DNA of 5,149 bases from Acidobacteriota bacterium (GTDB taxonomy: Bacteria; Acidobacteriota; Vicinamibacteria; Vicinamibacterales; Vicinamibacteraceae). The stretch lies in contig JAEYZV010000173.1 of assembly GCA_023427865.1 (NCBI GenBank), positions 1 to 5,149 of the forward strand. The letters are read 5' to 3'. The position numbers and the translations under genes were made by a program. A model generated the notes under the pieces. The model was not told the DNA's origin. It was given only the letters and a program-made list of their open reading frames with translations, and ran no database searches. Positions 1-5,149 of the stretch are shown piece after piece (the stretch's first letter is position 1; every line of letters starts with the position of its first letter).

Positions 1-3
1 ATC

Positions 4-1944
4 ATGCGACTGCGCGTCCTCGCCCTCGTCCTCCTGTTCGCGTGTCCGGCCACCGCTGCCGAGGCGGCCACCACCATCCGCATCATGCCCCCCGATGGCG
101 GGGTGCTCGCGGCCGGCCAGTTCGTGGACATCCGTGTGGAAGCCACCAGCGACGGGACGACTGCGCCGCAGGGTCTGCGCGTGTGGATCAACGATCGTGA
201 GTCAACAGCGCGCAACGACGCGAGGGCACAGGACGGCGCCCCGGCCGGCAGCGCGAATTTCCTGCTGCGGCGCTTCAGCATGGATGCAGCAGGGCCGCTG
301 GTCATCCGCGCGGCGACGGCTGATGGCGCGACGGCCGAGGCCCGCCTGCGCGTGGAGGCCTGGCAGGCCAGCGGCCAGCCCGCCCGGCGCCGCGCGCAAA
401 ACGTGATCCTGTTCCTTGGCGACGGCATGGGCGCCGCGCATCGCACGGCGGCGCGCCTCGTCTCGCGGGGCCTCCACAACGGCAAGGCGGCCGGCCGCCT
501 CGCGATGGACACACTGGAGGTGACCGGCCAGGTGATGACGAGCTCGCTGAACGCCGTCGTCACCGACTCGTCGCCGGGCATGGCCTCCTACGTCACGGGC
601 CAGAAGAACGCCAACAACCAGGAGGGCGTCTTCCCGGACAACACGCCGGACTTCTTCGACAACCCGCGCATCGAGTATCTCGGAGAAATGCTGCGCCGCA
701 CGCGCGGCCCGGGATTCAACGTCGGCATCGTGACCAACGCGGATCTGACCGATTCGACGCCCGCGGCAAACGCGGCGCACACCTCGAGCCGGTTCGCCGG
801 GGCCGGCATCGCCGCGCAGTTCTTCGACGAGCGCGCGAGCAATGGCGTCCGCGTGCTGCTCGGCGGCGGCGCCAACCACTTCGCGCCGCTCGCTGCGGGC
901 GGGACGCGCGCCGACAGCCGCAACCTGATCGAGGAGTTCCGCGGCGCCGGCTACGAGACGGTCAGGACCGGCGCCGACGTGCGCGCGTGGCTCGAGCCCG
1001 GCCGCCCGGCGCCAGCTGCCCTGCTCGGGCTGTTCCACGCCTCACACATGGTGGTGGCCTTCGACAAGGTGGGCGCCGGCCGGTACAGCGACGAGCTCGC
1101 GCTCGAGAAGAACGCGCCGTACCGCGACACACCGATGCTGGAGGACATGACGCGGCTCGCGCTGAAGAGCCTGACGGCGCACTCGCCGGACGGCTTCTAC
1201 CTCATGGTCGAGGGTGCCTCGATCGACAAGCGCGCGCACGCCGCAGATGCCGAGCGCGCGGTGTGGGACACGATCGAGTTCGACCGCGCGGTGACCGTGG
1301 CTCTGGAGTACGCCCGCACCACCAACAGCGACACGGATCCCGACAACGACACGCTGGTGATCGTCACCGCCGATCACGAGTGCGGCGGCATGGCGATCAT
1401 CGGCGTCGGCAACGAGCGTTACGCACCGTCGACCCTGGGCAGGGCGGTACGCGACTATGCGGCCGTGTTCCGGTTCCTCCCCGAGCAGGTGCTGCCGTTC
1501 ACGACCAACTACGTCATCGACGAGCGCGGCTTCCCCGTCGACCCGAACCCGTCGCGCAAGCTGCTCCTGGGTTGGGCCGCCGCCCCCGATCGTCACGAGA
1601 ACTGGACGGCCGACCGCGTGCAGACCGAAGCCGGCGTGCTCGACAAGCGCGAGAACGGACAGCTGGTGGCCGTGGCCAATCCCGCGCGGGCGCGCGCCGG
1701 CGACATTCCCGGCTTCATCGTGCCCGGCACGATCGAGAACGGCGCGACACCCTGTCCCGATCCGGCCGGCTGCCCTGCGGACACGGCCTCCAACGGACAC
1801 ACGTTCGCGGGCCACACGGCGACCGACGTGCCGCTGTCGGCCACGGGGCCCGGCGCGTGGCAGTTCACGGGTGTGTACGAGAACACCGACGTGCTGCTGA
1901 AGATCCTCCGCGCGTCGGCCGGCACCTACGACGTGCCGCGGTGA
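4..1944 (+). CDS. Secreted alkaline phosphatase (PhoA superfamily) with N-terminal Ig-like domain
   Basis: This gene encodes an exported metal-dependent phosphomonoesterase of the alkaline phosphatase superfamily, 646 residues against about 470 for E. coli PhoA. A signal peptide (MRLR, hydrophobic core to about residue 18, likely cut after AEA at 21) is followed by a beta-rich, Ig-like stretch at about 22-118 and the catalytic domain from about 132. By comparison with PhoA, LGDGMG supplies D140. The nucleophile is S189 in TDSSPG. DSTPAA gives D250 and T252, and TSSR gives the phosphate-binding R263. VEGASIDKRAH gives E403, D408, K409 and H412, TADHE gives D457 and H458, and GHT gives H604, so the two-zinc and magnesium set is complete. 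D458-region to H604 spacing is about 146 residues, far longer than the 42 in PhoA. CPDPAGC (584-590) could form a disulphide. The ATG at 4 is chosen because the signal peptide starts there; only three upstream bases are visible, so promoter and Pho box cannot be judged. Its role in phosphate scavenging is inferred, and the substrate is unknown. Confidence 0.93.
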   Translation: MRLRVLALVLLFACPATAAEAATTIRIMPPDGGVLAAGQFVDIRVEATSDGTTAPQGLRVWINDRESTARNDARAQDGAPAGSANFLLRRFSMDAAGPLVIRAATADGATAEARLRVEAWQASGQPARRRAQNVILFLGDGMGAAHRTAARLVSRGLHNGKAAGRLAMDTLEVTGQVMTSSLNAVVTDSSPGMASYVTGQKNANNQEGVFPDNTPDFFDNPRIEYLGEMLRRTRGPGFNVGIVTNADLTDSTPAANAAHTSSRFAGAGIAAQFFDERASNGVRVLLGGGANHFAPLAAGGTRADSRNLIEEFRGAGYETVRTGADVRAWLEPGRPAPAALLGLFHASHMVVAFDKVGAGRYSDELALEKNAPYRDTPMLEDMTRLALKSLTAHSPDGFYLMVEGASIDKRAHAADAERAVWDTIEFDRAVTVALEYARTTNSDTDPDNDTLVIVTADHECGGMAIIGVGNERYAPSTLGRAVRDYAAVFRFLPEQVLPFTTNYVIDERGFPVDPNPSRKLLLGWAAAPDRHENWTADRVQTEAGVLDKRENGQLVAVANPARARAGDIPGFIVPGTIENGATPCPDPAGCPADTASNGHTFAGHTATDVPLSATGPGAWQFTGVYENTDVLLKILRASAGTYDVPR

Positions 1945-1956
1945 GACCGCGATGAC

Positions 1957-1961
1957 GAGGG
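1957..1961 (+). promoter_or_regulatory. Ribosome binding site that favours the second start of the acetyltransferase
   Basis: GAGGG lies five bases before the ATG at 1967. The alternative in-frame ATG at 1952 is preceded only by a weak GTGAGA-like stretch that overlaps the phosphatase stop codon. The better match and spacing favour 1967. Confidence 0.5.
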
Positions 1962-1966
1962 CGCCC

Positions 1967-2611
1967 ATGACGATCGCGCGCGTGACCATCCGGCCGCTAT
2001 CTGTCGACGACGCGCCGGCGGTGCAGGCCATCGTCGCGGCGGTGGCGCGTGAGCGCCGCTACCTCGGTACGACCGAGGGCTTCACGGTGGAACAGGCACG
2101 TGCCCACATCGCGCGGGTCGCGGCAGCCGGCGGCGTGCAGCTCGGCGCGTTCACGCCGGGAAGGGGCGCCCACGCATCACGGCTCGTGGGATGGATCGAC
2201 GTGGCACCGGGTCCGTTCGAAGGGCTGACGCACGGCGGGCGCCTCGGCATGGGCGTCGCGACCGAGGCGCGGGGCCGCGGCATCGGTGCGCGCCTGCTGA
2301 CGCAGGCGCTCGAGGAAGGGTTCCGCACGCTCGAGCGCATCGAGCTCGAGGTGTTCGCGTCCAACGAGCGGGCGCGGGCGTTGTACCTGCGCGTCGGGTT
2401 CGTCGAGGAAGGCCGCCGTCGTTGCGCACGCAAGCTCGATGGCGTGTGCGACGACATCCTGATGTACGGGCTGCTGCGCGAGGAGTGGCAGCGGCACCGT
2501 CCGAAAATGCCGACCGGACGTGGCGCGCGTCGGGCATGGCCCGACGCCTACGAGCCTGTGATTGGCTCGATCACGACACGGGCTGCGGCTCGACCCGCGC
2601 GCCGTCGGTGA
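1967..2611 (+). CDS. GNAT-family N-acetyltransferase
   Basis: The product is a cytoplasmic acetyl-CoA-dependent N-acetyltransferase of the GNAT fold, 214 residues from this start (219 from the alternative ATG at 1952). TIRPLSVDDAPAV (7-19) is the usual first strand and helix. LVGWIDV at 73-79 is a core strand. GMGVATEARGRGIGARLL (94-111) is motif A, with the R-x-x-G-x-G acetyl-CoA pyrophosphate loop at R102 to G107. ELEVFASNERARALYLRVGF (126-145) is motif B, with N133 and the likely general-acid Y140. VEEGRRR and the D-D-I-L-M-Y-G-LL end (162-170) close the fold. The remaining 44 or so residues are basic and have no counterpart in ordinary family members. They cover two inverted repeats and the overlap with the convergent adaptor gene, so they may be a fortuitous extension. 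The acceptor is unknown: relatives with this pattern include RimI-like and phosphinothricin acetyltransferase-like enzymes, and sequence alone does not choose between them. The gene starts 22 bases after the phosphatase and may share its transcript. Confidence 0.88.
   Translation: MTIARVTIRPLSVDDAPAVQAIVAAVARERRYLGTTEGFTVEQARAHIARVAAAGGVQLGAFTPGRGAHASRLVGWIDVAPGPFEGLTHGGRLGMGVATEARGRGIGARLLTQALEEGFRTLERIELEVFASNERARALYLRVGFVEEGRRRCARKLDGVCDDILMYGLLREEWQRHRPKMPTGRGARRAWPDAYEPVIGSITTRAAARPARRR
2527..2547. terminator. GC-rich perfect inverted repeat near the convergent gene ends (possible hairpin terminator)
   Basis: GCGTCGGGC (2527-2535) and GCCCGACGC (2539-2547) are perfect reverse complements around a three-base ATG loop, giving a nine-pair stem on either strand. 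It lies just inside the acetyltransferase frame and 24 bases past the adaptor stop. No T-tract follows in either direction, so it is not a canonical intrinsic terminator. It could still block readthrough, protect 3' ends, or be chance in GC-rich DNA. Confidence 0.35.
2551..2569. terminator. Second short inverted repeat immediately after the adaptor stop codon
   Basis: CGAGCC (2551-2556) pairs with GGCTCG (2564-2569) around a seven-base loop, giving a six-pair stem. On the minus strand it begins one base after the adaptor stop codon (2573-2571), and it sits three bases from the stronger repeat at 2527-2547. There is no T-tract. Together the two could form a tandem hairpin between the convergent transcripts, though the stem is short and could be chance. 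Confidence 0.25.
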
Positions 2612-3791
2612 GGCCGCTGCCCGGGAACGCGACCACGACCGCACCGGCGGCGAGCCCCTTCAGCACCTGCGCCTCGGTGGCGTTGCGCTGACCGATCTCC
2701 ACGGCCGTGCGCACGGCGCGGCCGTCACGAATAGCGAACACGAACCACCCCTCGCCGTCCCGCACGAGGCTGCCGATCGGCACCGTCACGACATCGGCGT
2801 CTTCCCAGACCACCACGCGCACTTCCACGCGATAGCGATCACCGAGCTGGGTCGCCGCCAGCTGCGGGTCGTCGATCGCGACAATGACGTTCACGCGCTG
2901 TTCCTCGACGCCGAGCGCCGACACCTTCGTGAAGCCGGCCGGTTCCACGCGCCGCACGTGGCCCGCAATCGACTCGCTGCCGCCCCAGCGGGCGATGAGC
3001 GCCGCCTGCCCCTCGCGGATGCGCACGGCGTCGGTCGAGAGGAAGTCGGCCACGACCTCGAGCTCCGCGAGATCGGCAATCTCGAGGATCGGCTCGCCCT
3101 GCGGCACCGTCGCCTCGCTCTCGCGCAACCGGCGCAGCACCACGCCGTCGATCGGCGCGTGCACCACCACCGTGGCGCCGCGCTCGTCGCGTGAGGGCAC
3201 GATGAGGCTGGCACGCGCCAGTCGAAGGTCCGCATCTGCGCCGCGCACGCGATCCTGCGCCGCGTCGAGCGTCTTGCGCAGCGCGGCCGCCGCGACCTCG
3301 GCCGATTCGACCTGCTCGCGCGACACGGCCCCCGCTCCCAGTAGCTGGCGCGCCCGCTCCCGCTCCCGCTCGGCCTGCGCGAGCTGCACCTGCACACGGT
3401 CGGCGTCTGCGCGCGCCGCGCGCAGTGCCGCCTGCGCCGATGCGACGCGTGCCTGCAGTTCCGATCGCGTGCGCACGTCGAGCAGCGACGAGGCGGCAGG
3501 GCGCAGCGTGGCCACCACCGTCTCGCCAGCTCTCACACGGTCGCCGGGTTCCAGGTCCACGCGGAGGATGCGCCCGGCGACAGGCGCAGAGACGAGATAG
3601 CGATTGCGCACGCGCGTCTCGCCGTCCTCGTCGAGCGTCACCCGCATCGGGCCGCGCTGGAGGCGCGCCGCCTCCACCTGCAGCGGGGCGGGACGTAACG
3701 CCCACGCGACGAGCGCCAGCAGCGCCACGCCAGCCAGCGCGAACGTGAGCCGACGGCGGGTGAACAGCGCACGTCCCTTCCTCGTTGTCAT
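2571..3791 (-). CDS. HlyD/MacA-type periplasmic adaptor (membrane fusion protein) of an efflux system
   Basis: This 406-residue protein is an inner-membrane-anchored periplasmic adaptor that would link an inner-membrane transporter to an outer-membrane channel. A basic N-terminus (TRKGR, TRRR) precedes one membrane segment at about 15-32, so it is an anchored rather than freely secreted protein. The first lipoyl half is about 65-100 (SAPVAGRI, EPGDRVRAGETV). An alanine, arginine and glutamate-rich coiled-coil hairpin covers about 105-195, with QLLGAGAVSREQVESA near its turn. The second lipoyl half is about 205-240 (VVVHAPIDGVVLRR, VPQGEPILEIAD). A beta-barrel domain follows at about 243-330, including TKVSALGVEEQRVNV, a stretch typical of adaptors paired with FtsX-like permeases. 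The membrane-proximal domain is about 335-400. The gene starts 10 bases after the permease stop, which assigns it to that ABC exporter rather than to an RND pump; no RND pump or TolC-like gene is visible. The substrate is unknown. Confidence 0.9.
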   Translation of the reverse strand: MTTRKGRALFTRRRLTFALAGVALLALVAWALRPAPLQVEAARLQRGPMRVTLDEDGETRVRNRYLVSAPVAGRILRVDLEPGDRVRAGETVVATLRPAASSLLDVRTRSELQARVASAQAALRAARADADRVQVQLAQAERERERARQLLGAGAVSREQVESAEVAAAALRKTLDAAQDRVRGADADLRLARASLIVPSRDERGATVVVHAPIDGVVLRRLRESEATVPQGEPILEIADLAELEVVADFLSTDAVRIREGQAALIARWGGSESIAGHVRRVEPAGFTKVSALGVEEQRVNVIVAIDDPQLAATQLGDRYRVEVRVVVWEDADVVTVPIGSLVRDGEGWFVFAIRDGRAVRTAVEIGQRNATEAQVLKGLAAGAVVVAFPGSGLTDGARVEPQPVS

Positions 3792-3797
3792 CTGTGG

Positions 3798-3803
3798 TCC
3801 TCT
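3798..3803 (-). promoter_or_regulatory. Ribosome binding site of the adaptor, overlapping the permease stop codon
   Basis: On the minus strand AGAGGA occupies 3803-3798, six bases before the ATG at 3791. Its first two bases are the last two of the permease TAG stop (3804-3802). A ribosome ending the permease therefore reaches the adaptor's binding site directly, which supports translational coupling and the chosen start. Confidence 0.7.
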
Positions 3804-5149
3804 ACTCCCTCGTCTTCAGCACGGCGACGAGATCGAGACGATCCAGCCGCCGGCGCACGATCAGCCCCGACAAGGCCGCCGCGACGAGCGTCACGACCGC
3901 CGCCCCCGCGTAGGTCCGTGGCGAGACGACGAGCGGAAAGCGGTACATCTCGGTCTGGAACAGCATGATGACCAACGACGCCAGTCCATAGCCGATCGCG
4001 AGCCCGATCGGCACGGCGACGACGGCGAGCACCGCCAGCTCGCCGAGCAGGATGGCCGAGATCTCCGCGCGCGTGAACCCGAGCACGCGCAGGCTCGCGA
4101 GCTCGCGGCTCCGCTCCGACAGCGAGACACGCGCGGCGTTGTAGACGACACCGAAGGCAATCGTGCCCGCAAACAGCACGTTGAAGGCGATCATCACGCC
4201 CATCGTCTCGCCCATCGTCTCGTTGAAGGCGTCCACCATCGCCCGCGTGCTCGCCACGCCGGCCACCGCGGGCATCGCCCTGAGCCGCGCGTGGAGTTCT
4301 GGCGCCGCAGCCGGATCGATGAGCAGGTGCGCACCCGAGATCACGGGACCCTCGAGCAGCAGGCGGGCGAGCGCATCGGCGTGCATGTACGCCGAGAGCC
4401 CCAGGTACTCGTTCACGACGGCGACGATCGTGACCTGCCGGGTCGGGCGCCGTCCCTCGAGCACCTCGACCTGGATGGTGTCGCCGGCCTCGACGCGCAG
4501 TGCATCGGCGACCGCACGCGACACGACGAGTCCCTCGGGCGGCACGGCAACCGGACGGCCGGAGACGTCGATCACGCGCTGGAGGCGTGGCGCGTCGGGC
4601 ACGCCGCTGATGGCGAGCTGGCGAGAGTGCTGCGCCGAGCGCAGGCGCACCGCGACGCCGCGCGCCGGTTCGACCGCCAGCACACCTGGCAGGCGGCGCA
4701 ACTCGTGCAGCGCCGCATCGGTCCGCGGTTCGACGAACGCCACCGTGAGGTCCTGTCGCTGGACGACCTCGAACTGCACGCGCAGCATCTCGTCGATCGA
4801 GTCGAGCGAGAACACGCCGACGACGAGCATCGACGAGGACAGACCGATGCCCAGTACCGACGTTGCCGCGCGGACGGGCTGCCGCTCGATGTTGCGCATC
4901 ACCATCCGCGACGCGGGGCCCAGCAGGCGTTGCAGGCCGAGCCGTTCGAGGAGGCTGGCGTTGAAGCGACCGGGCGCCTCCGGGCGCATCGCCTCGGCAG
5001 GCGGCAGACGCACGGCACGGCGCACTGCCCCGATCGCACCGGCTGCGCTCGCCGCGAGACTGACGGCCACACCGGCGAAGAGCACCCCGGCCGGCATGCG
5101 GTAGAGCAGCACCGGGAACCGAAAGAAGTCGTTGTACATCGTGACGATG
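3802..5149 (-). CDS. ABC transporter permease, FtsX/MacB type with duplicated domain (partial; N-terminus outside the window)
   Basis: This is the C-terminal 448 residues of an integral inner-membrane ABC permease. The frame stays open to the right edge. The first Met (5139-5137) lies inside a conserved domain end, so it is not the true start. Counting from that Met, 14-41 is the last membrane segment of a preceding FtsX domain. A linker is followed by a membrane segment at about 93-113 and an extracytoplasmic domain of about 200 residues (114-313). Three C-terminal membrane segments follow at about 314-338, 363-393 and 407-429. ARVSLSERSRELASLRVLGF (336-355) is the usual FtsX-family cytoplasmic loop before the penultimate helix. 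No Walker A, signature or Walker B motif is visible, so ATP hydrolysis would need a separate ATPase. With the coupled adaptor it should form a MacAB-like exporter, unlike MacB itself in having two FtsX domains. LolCE-type lipoprotein release is a less likely alternative, given the adaptor. The substrate is unknown. Confidence 0.88.
   Translation of the reverse strand, partial: IVTMYNDFFRFPVLLYRMPAGVLFAGVAVSLAASAAGAIGAVRRAVRLPPAEAMRPEAPGRFNASLLERLGLQRLLGPASRMVMRNIERQPVRAATSVLGIGLSSSMLVVGVFSLDSIDEMLRVQFEVVQRQDLTVAFVEPRTDAALHELRRLPGVLAVEPARGVAVRLRSAQHSRQLAISGVPDAPRLQRVIDVSGRPVAVPPEGLVVSRAVADALRVEAGDTIQVEVLEGRRPTRQVTIVAVVNEYLGLSAYMHADALARLLLEGPVISGAHLLIDPAAAPELHARLRAMPAVAGVASTRAMVDAFNETMGETMGVMIAFNVLFAGTIAFGVVYNAARVSLSERSRELASLRVLGFTRAEISAILLGELAVLAVVAVPIGLAIGYGLASLVIMLFQTEMYRFPLVVSPRTYAGAAVVTLVAAALSGLIVRRRLDRLDLVAVLKTRE

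Noticed and set aside
202..1038. Long minus-strand open frame of 278 codons opposite the phosphatase gene
   Set aside because: It is Arg, Ala and Val-rich low-complexity protein without recognisable motifs, lying fully opposite a gene with complete catalytic motifs. Such open antisense frames are expected in very GC-rich DNA.
1321..1353. Asp-rich segment NSDTDPDNDT in the phosphatase (residues 441-450) as a calcium-binding EF-hand or dockerin repeat
   Set aside because: It occurs only once and directly precedes the LVIVTADHE core strand, where an acidic loop is ordinary. There is no second repeat or hydrophobic pattern of a dockerin.
987..1955. Plus-strand open frame of 322 codons in another frame of the phosphatase gene
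   Set aside because: The translation is almost entirely Arg, Ala and Gly, with no domain. It is a frame shadow of the phosphatase.
1042..2031. Minus-strand open frame of 329 codons spanning the phosphatase 3' half and the acetyltransferase start
   Set aside because: It runs opposite two well-supported genes, has a Val/Arg/His-rich composition typical of a shadow frame, and shows no recognisable motif.
2562..3194. Plus-strand open frame of 210 codons opposite the adaptor gene
   Set aside because: It is His and Arg-rich without domain features and fully opposite the adaptor, whose lipoyl and coiled-coil domains are clear.
2571..3791. Adaptor as part of an RND pump
   Set aside because: No RND transporter gene is adjacent. 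The gene is translationally coupled to an FtsX-type ABC permease instead.
4163..5104. Plus-strand open frame of 313 codons opposite the permease gene
   Set aside because: It is Ser, Arg and Thr-rich with no motif, and antisense to a permease with clear membrane segments and an FtsX signature loop.

Overview
The window is very GC-rich and almost fully coding, with G or C dominating third codon positions and only 10 to 22 bases between same-strand genes. It looks like chromosomal DNA from a high-GC Gram-negative bacterium. The exported alkaline phosphatase and the periplasmic adaptor of an ABC exporter support a two-membrane cell. The style of the phosphatase and of the permease/adaptor pair would fit an acidobacterium or a high-GC proteobacterium, but this taxonomic guess is weak and rests on general impression.

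Layout: there are two gene blocks that converge. On the + strand, a secreted alkaline phosphatase with an extra N-terminal beta-rich domain (4-1944) is followed after a short gap by a GNAT-family N-acetyltransferase (best start 1967, end 2611). On the - strand, reading leftward from the right edge, come the C-terminal part of a duplicated FtsX/MacB-type ABC transporter permease (3802 to beyond 5149) and then an HlyD/MacA-type periplasmic adaptor (2571-3791). The acetyltransferase and adaptor frames overlap tail to tail by 41 bases. Two adjacent GC-rich inverted repeats (2527-2547 and 2551-2569) lie in the overlap zone, inside the last part of the acetyltransferase frame.

How the genes work together: permease and adaptor form one translationally coupled unit. 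The adaptor's Shine-Dalgarno sequence overlaps the permease stop codon, and the pair should form the inner-membrane and periplasmic parts of an efflux or export machine. No ATPase is visible in the window. Because the adaptor is the last gene before the convergent block, the ATPase should lie upstream of the permease, outside the window, or elsewhere in the genome. The phosphatase and the acetyltransferase share a strand and may be cotranscribed, but nothing in their sequences links their functions. No RNA genes, CRISPR arrays, insertion sequences, phage genes or origins are visible, and there is no gene-free stretch longer than about 25 bases. I see no convincing new biological system. The points most worth a second look are the large insertion and altered nucleophile motif of the phosphatase, the internal duplication of the permease, and the tandem inverted repeats between the convergent genes.
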